The notes under the pieces are model-generated. The model saw nothing but the letters and a program-made list of their open reading frames with translations. It did not search any database and was not told the origin of the DNA. A stretch of 64,000 nt of DNA, taken from Dyella choica. GTDB lineage: Bacteria > Pseudomonadota > Gammaproteobacteria > Xanthomonadales > Rhodanobacteraceae. The position numbers and the translations under genes are program-made. This document shows, one piece after another, positions 26,395-36,616 of this stretch. The stretch is taken from the NCBI RefSeq assembly GCF_003977665.1, contig NZ_RYYV01000020.1:1-64000 (forward strand), given 5' to 3'. The number at the start of each line of letters is the position of its first letter. Within the stretch, counting starts at the first letter, position 1.

Positions 26395-27345
26395 CTAGGC
26401 GCTCCCTCTCCCTTGCGGGGTGAGGGAGCCGTCCAAACCTCGCTCCCACGGCGGCACGTCCCCAAACTGTTCCGCCAGAAAGTCCACGAACGCTCGCACC
26501 CGCAGCGGCACCAGTCGCCGCTGTGGCATCACCGCATAGATGCCGGTTTCAGCGATCGAATACTCCGGCAACACCACCTTCAAGCGCCCGGTACGCAAGT
26601 CGTCACCCACGTGCCACGTGGAATGCTGTGCGATGCCCAGCCCCGCCAGCACCGAATCGCGCAACAGTTCGCCCAGCGTCGATTCCAGCCGGCCATTCAC
26701 CTTCACCGCATGTAGCCGGCCCTGCGCATCGTGCAGGCGCCAGATGTCCTGGCGCCCGTCGCTGCCCACCAGCATCAGGCACTCATGTTTGGCGAGCTCC
26801 TCCGCGGTTTTCGGCAGGCCGAAGCGCCGCAGGTAGTCCGGCGAGGCACACAGCACGCGTCGATTCGCCGCCAGCTTGCGCGCCACCAGGCGCGAGTCGC
26901 GCAGGGCGCCGATGCGGATGGCCAGATCGAAGCCGGCGCTGACCAGATCCTGCAGCTCGTCGCTGAAGTGCACGCTCAGGCGCACGCGCGGGTAGCGCGC
27001 CATGAAGGCAGGCAGCAGCGGCGAGACATATTGGCGCCCGAACGACGCCGATGCGGTAAGCCGCAAGGTGCCGCCTGCATCTGCGGCGCTCTGGCGCAGC
27101 CCTGAAGTCAGTGCCTCCAGATCCTCCACCAGGGTGCGTCCCTGTTCGGCCAGGGCCAGGCCCTCCGGGGTGGGATGCAGTCGCCGCGTGGTTCGATGCA
27201 ATAGCCGCACGCCCAGGTCCTGTTCCAGCCGTTTCAGGCGCTGGCTGGCTACGGCGACGGAAAGATCCAGGCTGCGCGCGGCGGCGCTGATCGAACCCTG
27301 GTCCAACACGCGCATGAACAGGATGAGGTCACTGACTCGGTCCAT
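26395..27345 (-). CDS. LysR-family transcriptional regulator
   Basis: A 316-residue regulator. The N-terminal helix-turn-helix is DLILFMRVLDQGSISAAARSLDLSVAVASQRLKRLEQDLGVRLLHRTTRRL, followed by a type-2 periplasmic-binding effector domain (GGTLRLTASASFGRQYVSPLL). ATG 27345 is the start. It is divergent from an MFS exporter and a reductase, which are its likely targets, and a perfect 19-bp palindrome sits right at its start codon. The C-terminal tail GSLTPQGRGSA is encoded by a C-rich hairpin repeat and is probably not part of the original protein. Confidence 0.92.
   Translation of the reverse strand: MDRVSDLILFMRVLDQGSISAAARSLDLSVAVASQRLKRLEQDLGVRLLHRTTRRLHPTPEGLALAEQGRTLVEDLEALTSGLRQSAADAGGTLRLTASASFGRQYVSPLLPAFMARYPRVRLSVHFSDELQDLVSAGFDLAIRIGALRDSRLVARKLAANRRVLCASPDYLRRFGLPKTAEELAKHECLMLVGSDGRQDIWRLHDAQGRLHAVKVNGRLESTLGELLRDSVLAGLGIAQHSTWHVGDDLRTGRLKVVLPEYSIAETGIYAVMPQRRLVPLRVRAFVDFLAEQFGDVPPWERGLDGSLTPQGRGSA
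26401..26429. repeat. C-rich hairpin inside the LysR 3' end
   Basis: GCTCCCTC (26401-26408) pairs with GAGGGAGC (26422-26429). It forms the last codons of the LysR gene and lies 10 bp after the ppa stop, so it can act as a transcript-end hairpin for both convergent genes. Confidence 0.5.
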
Positions 27346-27364
27346 TTTCAATAATTTATTGAAA
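27346..27364. promoter_or_regulatory. Perfect 19-bp palindrome at the LysR start
   Basis: TTTCAATAATTTATTGAAA, with 9-bp arms around one base, abuts the LysR ATG and lies 82 bp upstream of the MFS start. It is AT-rich in a GC-rich setting and fits a LysR-type box (T-N11-A core). It probably serves autoregulation and control of the divergent genes. Confidence 0.6.
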
Positions 27365-27445
27365 GTGATTCGTGATCATGGTGATTTTTACAGAAGATGC
27401 AAGCCCCTATGCTGCACCGCATCGTTTTTCGACGGACTCCATCGC

Positions 27446-28657
27446 ATGGCCAACCCGGCTTCCCGCTCCATGCCGCTAGCGCTGTACGCGCTGGCCGCCG
27501 GCGCCTTCGGCATCGGCACCACCGAATTCGTGATCATGGGCCTGCTGATCCAGGTAGCAGCCGACCTGCAGGTAGGCATCGCCGCCGCCGGCCTGCTGAT
27601 TTCCGGTTATGCACTAGGGGTCTTCGTAGGCGCCCCGGTCTTGACCATCGCCACCAGCCGCCTGCCGCGCAAGGCGGTGCTTCTCGGGTTGATGGCGATC
27701 TTTACGCTGGGCAACCTATGCTGCGCGATCGCACCCAATTACGCGGTGTTGCTGCTGGCGCGCGTGATCACTTCGCTCGCGCACGGCACCTTTTTCGGTG
27801 TGGGCTCGGTCGTGGCCACCCGCCTGGTGCCGGCCGATCGCCGCGCCTCGGCCATCTCGGTCATGTTTACCGGCCTGACCATCGCCACCTTGCTGGGCGT
27901 GCCTGCGGGAGCCTGGCTGGGGCTGCATTTCGGCTGGCGTTCCACGTTCTGGGCGGTTGCGGCGCTCGGGGTGGGGGCGATGCTGGTGATCGCCGGACTG
28001 GTGCCCACCGGCCACGAACATGGCGAGCGCATCGCGGTACGCGCCGAGTTGCGCGCCCTTGGCAATCTTTCGGTGCTGCTCGGCTTGCTGATGACCGTGC
28101 TCGGATTTGCCGGTGTGTTCACCGTGTTCACCTACATCCAGCCGATCCTGACCGAAGTAACCGGTTTCGCGCAGGGCGCGGTATCCCCCATCCTGCTGAT
28201 GTTCGGTGGCGGCCTGATCGCAGGTAATTTGCTGGGTGGCAAGCTGGCCGATCGTGATCTGACTCGCGCCCTGCTGCTGACGCTGACGGCCCTGATCGTG
28301 GTGCTGGGCGTGATGACGTTCGCGCTGCACAGCAAAGTGCTGGCGGTGCTGTTCGTCGGATTGCTCGGCGTTGCCGGGTTCGCCACCGTGCCGCCCCTGC
28401 AATTGTGGGTGCTGCACAAGGCCGAAGGCGCGAAGAGCCTGGCGTCCAGCCTGAACATCGGCGCGTTCAACCTCGGCAATGCGCTCGGCGCGTGGCTAGG
28501 CGGCGTTGTGGTAGCGCACGGCCCTGGCTTGGCCGCGTTGACCTGGGTAGCGGCCCTGCTCACCATCGTGGGGCTGCTGGTGGCGCTATGGGCGCGGCAG
28601 CGCGACATCGCGCTTCCACGCCTGAGCGCGCGTCTTTGCGCAGACCATGAAGCGTAA
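27446..28657 (+). CDS. MFS transporter, DHA1-type efflux
   Basis: A 403-residue twelve-helix major facilitator of the drug/arabinose-efflux (AraJ, YdhP) group. The first helix LALYALAAGAFGIGTTEFVIMGLL is typical of that group. The loop 2-3 motif appears as TSRLPRKAVLLGL, and motif C in helix 5 as GLTIATLLGVPAGAWLG. It sits in the inner membrane, probably exporting a small solute or drug. It overlaps nothing upstream, starts at ATG 27446, and is followed by a reductase gene after 52 bp. Divergent from, and probably controlled by, the LysR regulator. Confidence 0.9.
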   Translation: MANPASRSMPLALYALAAGAFGIGTTEFVIMGLLIQVAADLQVGIAAAGLLISGYALGVFVGAPVLTIATSRLPRKAVLLGLMAIFTLGNLCCAIAPNYAVLLLARVITSLAHGTFFGVGSVVATRLVPADRRASAISVMFTGLTIATLLGVPAGAWLGLHFGWRSTFWAVAALGVGAMLVIAGLVPTGHEHGERIAVRAELRALGNLSVLLGLLMTVLGFAGVFTVFTYIQPILTEVTGFAQGAVSPILLMFGGGLIAGNLLGGKLADRDLTRALLLTLTALIVVLGVMTFALHSKVLAVLFVGLLGVAGFATVPPLQLWVLHKAEGAKSLASSLNIGAFNLGNALGAWLGGVVVAHGPGLAALTWVAALLTIVGLLVALWARQRDIALPRLSARLCADHEA

Positions 28658-28709
28658 TCGCGCTTCCCTTGACCCCATCAAGCAAACCCCAGCACCAGGA
28701 GAAATCAGC

Positions 28710-29726
28710 ATGAAAGCCGTTGCCCTCACCCGTTACTTGCCGATCGACGACCCGCAAGCGCTGGTGGACGTTGAACTGCCCAAGCCGGAACCGGGCGCGC
28801 ATGATCTGCTGGTGCGCGTTGAGGCCGTATCCGTCAATCCGGTGGATACGAAACTGCGTGCACCCAAGCCGCAAGTGGAAGTGCAGCCGCGCGTGCTCGG
28901 CTTCGATGCCGCCGGGACGGTTGAAGCAGTCGGCGCCGCGGTCAACGGCTTCAAGCTGGGCGATCAGGTGTATTACGCTGGCGATATCACGCGAGCAGGC
29001 AGCAACGCTCAATACCAGGCCGTGGATGCACGGTTGGCCGCGCATCGCCCACGCCGGCTGGATGCAGCCGCCGCTGCGGCCTTGCCGCTCGTCGCGATCA
29101 CCGCATGGGAACTGCTGTTCCAGCGCATGCCTTACGCGCCCGAGCAAGGCGGCGATGGCAAGTCGTTACTGGTGATTGCAGGTGCGGGGGGCGTAGGTTC
29201 GATCGCGATCCAGCTTGCGCGCCGCGCCGGTTTCACCGTGATCGCTACTGCTTCGCGTCCCGAAACGCAGGCATGGTGCCGCGCAATGGGCGCGCAGCAC
29301 GTGATCGATCATCGCCAACCGCTGACGATGCAGCTGAAGGCGCTTGGATTCAACGAAATCGACGCAGCCCTCAATTTTGCCGACACTGACTACTACTGGG
29401 CCGAACTGGGCGAACTGCTTGCGCCACAAGCCCACGTGGGTCTGATCGTGGAACCGAAGTCGCCGGTGAACATCGGCGATCCCTACAAGGCCAAGTGCAT
29501 AGGCATCCATTGGGAAATGATGTTCGCACGCTCACGCTTTAAAACCTCGGACATGGCCGAGCAAGGGCGTATCCTGGCACGTGTGGCAGCGCTTATCGAT
29601 GAAGGCCAATTACGTGGCATTCACCGCGAGACCTTGAGCCCGATCAATGCTGGGAATCTGCGCGAGGCGCATCGGCGGCTGGAGTCGGGCAGCACGATCG
29701 GCAAGCTGGTGGTCGCAGGTTGGTAA
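28710..29726 (+). CDS. Zinc-type alcohol dehydrogenase family protein (quinone-reductase-like)
   Basis: A 338-residue MDR-superfamily NADPH reductase. The GroES-like half has VNPVDTKLRAP and VLGFDAAGTVEAVG. The Rossmann half has VIAGAGGVGSIAIQLAR, the nucleotide-binding AxxGVGS motif. Structural-zinc cysteines are absent, so this is the quinone oxidoreductase/ZADH type and not a true zinc alcohol dehydrogenase. A GGAG site precedes ATG 28710. It is likely co-transcribed with the MFS gene and may detoxify a reactive carbonyl or quinone. Confidence 0.88.
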   Translation: MKAVALTRYLPIDDPQALVDVELPKPEPGAHDLLVRVEAVSVNPVDTKLRAPKPQVEVQPRVLGFDAAGTVEAVGAAVNGFKLGDQVYYAGDITRAGSNAQYQAVDARLAAHRPRRLDAAAAAALPLVAITAWELLFQRMPYAPEQGGDGKSLLVIAGAGGVGSIAIQLARRAGFTVIATASRPETQAWCRAMGAQHVIDHRQPLTMQLKALGFNEIDAALNFADTDYYWAELGELLAPQAHVGLIVEPKSPVNIGDPYKAKCIGIHWEMMFARSRFKTSDMAEQGRILARVAALIDEGQLRGIHRETLSPINAGNLREAHRRLESGSTIGKLVVAGW

Positions 29727-29766
29727 TTCGCCTGACTGGCGCCGCCCTCGAGCCTGACCGTTTATC

Positions 29767-29840
29767 GTAGGCTGGGTTGCCAAACCCAGCATTGCCATGC
29801 ATGCAACCCGCGCGATGCTGGGATTGTCATCCCAGCCTAC
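29767..29840. repeat. REP-like palindrome pair, copy 6
   Basis: GTAG head 29767-29770, hairpins GCTGGGTT/AACCCAGC (29771-29790) and GCTGGGAT/ATCCCAGC (29817-29836), CTAC tail to 29840. It lies between the convergent reductase and DUF3224 genes. Confidence 0.85.
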
Positions 29841-29848
29841 GCGCCGAT

Positions 29849-30238
29849 TTACGGCAGCGTGTAGTCGAAGACGTAGGAATGCCTGCCCTGATCGATCAGG
29901 ATTTGCATCGACCCGCTCAAGCCGGTCAATTCGTCCGTTCCCGAATCCGGCACCACCATGACCGACAATTGCGGCGTACTGCGATTCATGATGCCGTGAT
30001 GCTGCAGCACGAAGCTGCCGCTCCTGCCTTGCAGTGTGCCGCTCACACGCTCGATCGCCACGTAACCCGCCGAGCCTTCCACTTGCCCCATGGCCGAGAG
30101 CATTTCGCCAAGGCTGGCCGCATCCAGGTCGCCCTGGAATTGCTTGTCGATCGTCATCCGTCCCAGCCTGGCCGGCTCGATGCCGGGAGCGGAAGGCTGC
30201 GGCACAAGTTTCACCGCGAATTGCCCTTTTGCCTGCAT
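29849..30238 (-). CDS. DUF3224-family protein
   Basis: A 129-residue single-domain protein of the DUF3224 beta-barrel family. Typical features are FAVKLVPQP at the start, RMTIDKQFQGDL, GSAGYVAIERVSGTLQGRSGSFVLQHHG and LSVMVVPDSGTDELTGLSG, ending in YVFDYTLP. It is cytoplasmic by sequence. Its function is unknown, and a lipocalin-like ligand role is only suggested by the fold. ATG 30238 has a CGGAG-like site. Divergent from the AraC gene, with 94 bp between starts. Confidence 0.82.
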   Translation of the reverse strand: MQAKGQFAVKLVPQPSAPGIEPARLGRMTIDKQFQGDLDAASLGEMLSAMGQVEGSAGYVAIERVSGTLQGRSGSFVLQHHGIMNRSTPQLSVMVVPDSGTDELTGLSGSMQILIDQGRHSYVFDYTLP

Positions 30239-30332
30239 GATGTGCTCCGATTCGATTGCCTGCCGCAACGTTAGTACAACTGCGCCGGGGGCGATTGGAA
30301 AAACGCGACAACTCGGACTGGACGCGGATACG

Positions 30333-31145
30333 ATGAAGATCGACATGGGCAAACCGCGCGGCGTGTTGCATCAACGGCTGGGGCAAGGCGAGTTCAAGCA
30401 CGCCCGTCGGGCGCCGTCATCCGCCCTTGCTGGCTTGGTTGAGCACTACTGGCATGTAGCGTGGGATTTGCGCGGCCTTCCGGCGCAGCAGCAGGAAACC
30501 CTGCCTCACCCCAACGTGCAGTTCGTGGTCGAGCACGGATGCACGGCCCTTTATGGCCTGCATACCGGGCGCTTCATGCGTCGGCTCAAAGGACAGGGCC
30601 AGGTGTTCGGCATCAAGTTCAAGGCCGGCGGTTTTCATCCCTTTTACGGAGCCCCCGTGTCGCGGTTGCAGGATCGGTCGCTCGATCCGAGGCAGGTCTT
30701 CGGTGCCGATGCAGCAGGCTTTGAATCAGACATCCTTGCCGGCGCGAACGTCGATGCGATGGCGGAAGTAGCCGAGCGCTTGTTGCTTGCTCACTTACCC
30801 ACCGCGGACCCGAACATCGGACTCGTCAGCGAACTGGTCGCCGATATCGCCACCGACCGTAGTCTGACCTCCGTCGTAGCGCTGGTTCAACGAACCGGGC
30901 TCGCCAAGCGCGCGTTGCAGCGCCTCTTCAATCAGTACGCGGGGGTTGGCCCCAAGTGGGTGATCAACCGCTACCGGCTCCACGAAGCCATTGCACAACT
31001 GCAGACTGGTACGCCTGTAGTGTGGGCGGAACTCGCGCTGCAGCTCGGCTATTTCGATCAGGCGCATTTCATTCACGATTTCCGCAAGCTCGTCGGGCGT
31101 CGTCCCGCCGAGTATTTGCGCGCGCAAGCTCAGCCCTCAGGCTGA
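30333..31145 (+). CDS. AraC-family transcriptional regulator (DUF6597-type sensor)
   Basis: A 270-residue regulator. The N-terminal half contains LVEHYWHVAWDL, PHPNVQFVVEHG and GIKFKAGGFHPF, the pattern of the DUF6597 sensor domain. The C-terminal half carries the AraC double helix-turn-helix: TGLAKRALQRLFNQYAGVGPKWVINRYRL and LALQLGYFDQAHFIHDFRKLVGRRPAEYL. The start could be ATG 30333 or 30345. Its likely target is the divergent DUF3224 gene and itself. Confidence 0.88.
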   Translation: MKIDMGKPRGVLHQRLGQGEFKHARRAPSSALAGLVEHYWHVAWDLRGLPAQQQETLPHPNVQFVVEHGCTALYGLHTGRFMRRLKGQGQVFGIKFKAGGFHPFYGAPVSRLQDRSLDPRQVFGADAAGFESDILAGANVDAMAEVAERLLLAHLPTADPNIGLVSELVADIATDRSLTSVVALVQRTGLAKRALQRLFNQYAGVGPKWVINRYRLHEAIAQLQTGTPVVWAELALQLGYFDQAHFIHDFRKLVGRRPAEYLRAQAQPSG

Positions 31146-31173
31146 GCCCGCACGGTGGCCCGACGGGGCATAT

Positions 31174-31189
31174 TCAACCAAAAGGTTGA
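31174..31189. promoter_or_regulatory. ArsR operator 1
   Basis: TCAACC-AAAA-GGTTGA, a perfect 16-bp dyad that overlaps the -35 box TTGACA at 31186. Its centre is 40 bp from that of operator 2. Confidence 0.65.
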
Positions 31190-31214
31190 CAAGCATCGCG
31201 ACCAGGCATAAATT
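31186..31214 (+). promoter_or_regulatory. Sigma-70 promoter of the ArsR gene
   Basis: -35 TTGACA (31186-31191), a 17-bp spacer, and -10 TAAATT (31209-31214). The predicted transcription start is 31220-31222, which coincides with the ATG at 31222, so the mRNA would have little or no leader. Confidence 0.65.
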
Positions 31215-31230
31215 CAACCTTATGGTTAAA
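31213..31230. promoter_or_regulatory. ArsR operator 2
   Basis: TTCAACC-TTAT-GGTTAAA, a near-perfect dyad (6 of 7 pairs) with the same half-site as operator 1. It overlaps the predicted transcription start and the ArsR start codon, ideal for autorepression. Confidence 0.65.
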
Positions 31231-31599
31231 CATTTGGCGGCCCAGCTCGACTATGTCTTCCAGGCGCTGGCCGACCCCACTCGGCGCGCCATGCTAGGCA
31301 ACCTGGCCAAACAGGCGCTCAGCGTGGGTGAACTGGCCGCGCCCTTCGACATGTCGCTAGCCGCAGCATCCAAGCACATCAAATTGCTGGAACGCGCCGG
31401 TCTGATCGAGCGGACCGTGCAGGGGCGCACGCACCTATGCCATCTGAATGCCATGCCGATGCACGCCGGCATGGAATGGATACGCCACTACGAACAGTTC
31501 TGGACATCACGACTGGATGCGCTCGCAGCGCTGCTGCACGCCGAGGACACAGCTAACACCCAATCCGCCCGCCAAAAACCGCGCCGCAGAGACAAGTAA
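31222..31599 (+). CDS. ArsR-family regulator
   Basis: A 125-residue winged-helix repressor: YVFQALADPTRRAMLGNLAK, then LSVGELAAPFDMSLAAASKHIKLLERAGLIERTVQGRTHLCHL. There are no clustered cysteines, so it is of the non-metal SRPBCC-associated subgroup. The start is the ATG at 31222, which overlaps operator 2. It has no Shine-Dalgarno, in line with a leaderless message. It is followed 40 bp later by an AHSA1/SRPBCC gene, the usual partner. Confidence 0.92.
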   Translation: MVKHLAAQLDYVFQALADPTRRAMLGNLAKQALSVGELAAPFDMSLAAASKHIKLLERAGLIERTVQGRTHLCHLNAMPMHAGMEWIRHYEQFWTSRLDALAALLHAEDTANTQSARQKPRRRDK

Positions 31600-31639
31600 G
31601 CCGCGGCGCCATCTTCATTGACCCAAGCAGGTGATCCTT

Positions 31640-32185
31640 ATGAACGACTACGGCGTTGTCACCGAACCCACTTCGATCCGTTTCGAACGTCTGCTTCCGG
31701 GCCCCATCGAGCGCGTGTGGAGCTATCTCACCGACTCGGAGAAACGCGGACAATGGTTTTCTTCCGGACGGATCGAACCGGTGGTCGGCGGTAAAACCGA
31801 GCATGTGTTCAACAACAGCAGGCTTACCGGGCACTTCGATCCGCCGCCCGAAAAATATGCGCGGCACGCGGGTGAAATACGCATGCACGGCCACGTACTG
31901 GCCTACGAACCGCCGCACTTGCTGGCTTATACATTTGGCAGTGAAGCAGACGGCGACGCGGGCTCGGAGGTGCGCTTCGAGCTCACTCCGCGCGGCGACC
32001 AGGTTCTGCTGGTGCTCACCCACACGCGGCTTGCGTCCTACGATGCGCTGATCGGCGTCGCCGGCGGTTGGCATACTCACCTGGGCATCCTGGCCGATCG
32101 TCTCAGTGGGCGCGAGCCGCCTGCGTTCTGGGCGACGCATGCGCGAATGGAGGCGGAATACCAGGAACGGATTCCGCGAACCTAG
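31640..32185 (+). CDS. SRPBCC (AHSA1-like) domain protein
   Basis: A 181-residue single-domain protein of the START/Bet-v1-like superfamily: IRFERLLPGPIERVWSYLTDSEKRGQWFSSG, then GHVLAYEPPHLLAYTFG and VRFELTPRGDQVLLVLTHTRL, with the family's WHTHLGILADRL near the end. These proteins hold a hydrophobic ligand in a central cavity. The ligand here is unknown. It is in an operon with the ArsR regulator, a pair found in many bacteria. The start is ATG 31640. Confidence 0.9.
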   Translation: MNDYGVVTEPTSIRFERLLPGPIERVWSYLTDSEKRGQWFSSGRIEPVVGGKTEHVFNNSRLTGHFDPPPEKYARHAGEIRMHGHVLAYEPPHLLAYTFGSEADGDAGSEVRFELTPRGDQVLLVLTHTRLASYDALIGVAGGWHTHLGILADRLSGREPPAFWATHARMEAEYQERIPRT

Positions 32186-32273
32186 GGCTTTTTGCGGATT
32201 CTTTATGCGATTTATACGGCGCCCTGCCCCTGCCATACCGCAACTTTATGCAGGGCGCCGGAGAATGCCGTCC

Positions 32274-32486
32274 ATGAAGATTCCAGCCACTCGTGCAGCG
32301 CGCGCAGTCCGGACGCGACGGGGCTACTACCAGATCACGCTAGCCCTGCTTTTCCTGGTCGCCATTTTTCAGCTCGCGCATGCACCTGCCACCGCTGTCC
32401 ATCCCATAGCGATTGACCTATGGCGGGCACTGGCGGTGGGAGCGCTGTTCTTGTTCTTCTGCGTACCGGGATCGAAGCGGCGTTGA
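32274..32486 (+). CDS. Hypothetical small membrane protein (70 aa)
   Basis: Starts MKIPATRAARAVRTRRGYYQ and contains two hydrophobic segments, ITLALLFLVAIFQLAHA and ALAVGALFLFFCV, with a basic N-terminus and a basic C-terminal tail (PGSKRR). A GGAG site lies about 10 bases before ATG 32274. No family is recognised. It may be the third gene of the ArsR-SRPBCC unit. Confidence 0.5.
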   Translation: MKIPATRAARAVRTRRGYYQITLALLFLVAIFQLAHAPATAVHPIAIDLWRALAVGALFLFFCVPGSKRR

Positions 32487-32504
32487 CTTGCATCCCAAGC
32501 CGTC

Positions 32505-32530
32505 GTCGCCCCGACTCTCGCCGGGGCGAC
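32505..32530. terminator. GC hairpin between convergent genes
   Basis: GTCGCCCCG (32505-32513) pairs with CGGGGCGAC (32522-32530), 10 bp after the thiC stop on the minus strand and 18 bp after the small membrane gene on the plus strand. No T-run is present. Confidence 0.45.
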
Positions 32531-32540
32531 GCTTCGTAAA

Positions 32541-34642
<2,102 letters not shown>

Positions 34643-34678
34643 TAACAACAACCCCGCTATTTGACCACGAAGCGGGGT
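34643..34678 (-). terminator. Intrinsic terminator of the TetR gene
   Basis: On the minus strand ACCCCGCT (34678-34671) and AGCGGGGT (34658-34651) form a stem followed by TGTTGTTAGG. It ends the regulator transcript just before the thiC leader begins. Confidence 0.7.
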
Positions 34679-34693
34679 GAGAAACGAGTGAGA

Positions 34694-35347
34694 TCAGGCT
34701 CGGGGGGCGTAGGCGCGCAGGAACATGGCCACGCCGGCGCGGGCGTTCTCCTCCACTTCCTTGGCGTAAGCCTGCGCGCAGTCGGCGCAACCGAACATGC
34801 GGCGCATCATCATGTCGCCCTTGATCAGGGAGATGAACTGGACGCCGGCGCGCGGCACGTCGCCGATGTCGAGCTTGCCGGCATCCACCGCCTGCTGCAG
34901 CAGGCGCTCCATCAGCGCACGCGTGCGCATGGGACCTTCTTCCCACATCAGCTTGCCGAAGCGCGGATTGCCCTGGCGGCAGTCACTGAGGATGGCGCGG
35001 AACGTGCCGACGTTTTCCGGATCGCAGTCCAGATGCGCGTGAATGAGGGCGATGCGGTTGAGGATGTCGCCGATGTCGGCGTCCGGGTCGAACTGATAGG
35101 TCTGTTCAGGGAGCAGATCCTGGATGCGCGAGCGGATGACCTCGCGAAACAGGTTGTCCTTGTCGCCGAAGTGGCTGTAGACAGTCAGCTTGGATACGCC
35201 CGCCTCCGCGGCAATCGCATCCATGCTGGTACCGGCGAAGGCATTGCGTATGAACAGAGCCTTGGCGGCGTCGAGGATCGCCGCGCGCTTTTCCATGTCC
35301 TTAGGGCGCCCTGGCCCATGCGGCTTGGTCAGCGGGATGGAGTTCAT
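34694..35347 (-). CDS. TetR-family transcriptional regulator
   Basis: A 217-residue repressor. The DNA-binding part is EKRAAILDAAKALFIRNAFAGTSMDAIAAEAGVSKLTVYSHFGDKDNLFREVI. The C-terminal ligand/dimer half (FRAILSDCRQGNPRFGKLMWEEGP ... ) is of the AcrR/TetR_C_7 type. ATG 35347 is the start. Upstream on the minus strand is a TATAAT -10 box at 35381-35386 and a TTCGGTTT/ATACCGAA dyad. A typical job would be repression of an efflux system; tolC lies 1.3 kb away and is a possible but unproven link. Confidence 0.9.
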   Translation of the reverse strand: MNSIPLTKPHGPGRPKDMEKRAAILDAAKALFIRNAFAGTSMDAIAAEAGVSKLTVYSHFGDKDNLFREVIRSRIQDLLPEQTYQFDPDADIGDILNRIALIHAHLDCDPENVGTFRAILSDCRQGNPRFGKLMWEEGPMRTRALMERLLQQAVDAGKLDIGDVPRAGVQFISLIKGDMMMRRMFGCADCAQAYAKEVEENARAGVAMFLRAYAPRA

Positions 35348-35380
35348 GGATGCACCTTCACAAATCAAAAGACCCAATTT

Positions 35381-35421
35381 ATTATACGGTTCGGTTTACT
35401 TATTTTTCGAATGATACCGAA
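35381..35421 (-). promoter_or_regulatory. TetR promoter and candidate operator
   Basis: A TATAAT -10 box on the minus strand (35381-35386) is embedded in AT-rich sequence. A dyad TTCGGTTT (35390-35397) / ATACCGAA (35414-35421) covers the -35 region. The -35 itself is weak. Confidence 0.35.
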
Positions 35422-35432
35422 ATATCCAGCCG

Positions 35433-35762
35433 ATGTGCGCAACTACCCCTGAAATGGCGCTTAGCGCGCCGTACCGCAAGATCCAGCGCCTGCTCTCGGG
35501 GTGGCTTGAGGACGGCCGGACAGCGCGCAGACAGGTATTCGCGATCCGCGCCGTACTGCCTACGCTGGATACCATCGACAAGCATCGTTTGTGCCGCTGG
35601 CTGGCCTGGTGGTGTGTCACGGCCGGACCACGTGGCGAGCGGCTGTTCGCCCGCATCGAGCGGCTGGATCCCGGCCTCGGCGCGGGCATCGAAGCGGCGC
35701 TCTCGCAGCTTCCCACCGGGGTGGGCCTGAGTACCGTCCAGAGCCCTCGGAAAAGCGCGTAA
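35433..35762 (+). CDS. Hypothetical protein (109 aa)
   Basis: A basic, tryptophan-rich protein: YRKIQRLLSGWLEDGRTARR, then HRLCRWLAWWCVTAGPRGERL and FARIERLDPGLGAGIEAAL. Third codon positions are strongly GC, as in real genes of this genome. No domain is recognised and no signal peptide is seen. There is no clear Shine-Dalgarno at ATG 35433 or at the second ATG, 35457. It is divergent from the TetR gene across about 85 bp, so it might be the regulator's target. Confidence 0.5.
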   Translation: MCATTPEMALSAPYRKIQRLLSGWLEDGRTARRQVFAIRAVLPTLDTIDKHRLCRWLAWWCVTAGPRGERLFARIERLDPGLGAGIEAALSQLPTGVGLSTVQSPRKSA

Positions 35763-35925
35763 ATGTCCGCGGACACAGGACAAAAGCATGACTTACGTCA
35801 GATCGCCGCGATGACTTCCGGCACTTCGAACAAGGCATGCCGCACCGCACCCTTACCATTGTCGAAACAGGGTCTAAACGCTTATCCTTTTTGACCTTTT
35901 TTCGATCCACATAGGCTTGTTTCCC

Positions 35926-36585
35926 ATGGCGATGAACTTCGATCAGGCGCGTCAAAACATGGTTGAGAACCAGGTGCGCCCCTGGGAGGTGCTGGATGGT
36001 CGCGTGCTTGACGTGCTGCGTCAGGTCCGGCGCGAAGACTTTGTCCCGCCCGCTCATCGCCAGTTGGCCTTTGCCGACATGAACCTGCCGCTGGGCCACG
36101 GCGAAGTGATGATGAAGCCGATCATCGAGGGCCGCGTGCTGCAGGCGCTGGAGTTGAAGCCCGAGGATAACGTGCTGGAAATCGGCACCGGCTCCGGCTT
36201 CCTCAGCGCCTGCCTGGCCAGCCTTGCCGCCCACGTGACCAGCGTGGACATGCACGCGGATCTCACCGCCGCTGCCGCCGAGCGCCTGAAGGCCGCGGGC
36301 ATCGGCAACGTGCAGTTGATTACCGCCGAAGCCGTCAGCGGCTGGCAGCCGCAGGAAACGTTCGATGCCATGGTTGTCACTGGCGCCGTCTACCGTATTC
36401 CCGACCGTTTCCTTGGCTGGCTCAATCCTGGCGGCCGCTTGCTCGTCGTTCGCGGCGAGTCGCCGGTGCAGCAGGCAGTGGTGCTGACGCATGAAGGCAA
36501 TGGCCGTTATCGCGAAGAAAGCCTGTTCGAGACTGATCTGCCCTATCTCGCGCACGCCCAACCTCCCCGCCAATTCGTTTTCTGA
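35926..36585 (+). CDS. Protein-L-isoaspartate O-methyltransferase family protein
   Basis: A 219-residue SAM-dependent methyltransferase. The SAM-binding motif is VLEIGTGSGFLSACLA, preceded by LPLGHGEVMMKPIIEGRVLQAL, the PCMT-type run in which the usual Ile-Ser-Gln-Pro is replaced by MMKP. Post-I motifs are VTSVDMHADL and FDAMVVTGAV. It would repair isoaspartyl residues in proteins, but the changed substrate loop leaves room for another substrate. It lies 31 bp before tolC and probably shares its transcript. Confidence 0.85.
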   Translation: MAMNFDQARQNMVENQVRPWEVLDGRVLDVLRQVRREDFVPPAHRQLAFADMNLPLGHGEVMMKPIIEGRVLQALELKPEDNVLEIGTGSGFLSACLASLAAHVTSVDMHADLTAAAAERLKAAGIGNVQLITAEAVSGWQPQETFDAMVVTGAVYRIPDRFLGWLNPGGRLLVVRGESPVQQAVVLTHEGNGRYREESLFETDLPYLAHAQPPRQFVF

Positions 36586-36616
36586 CCCGATCGACCCGAA
36601 CCCACGAGGCGAAACC

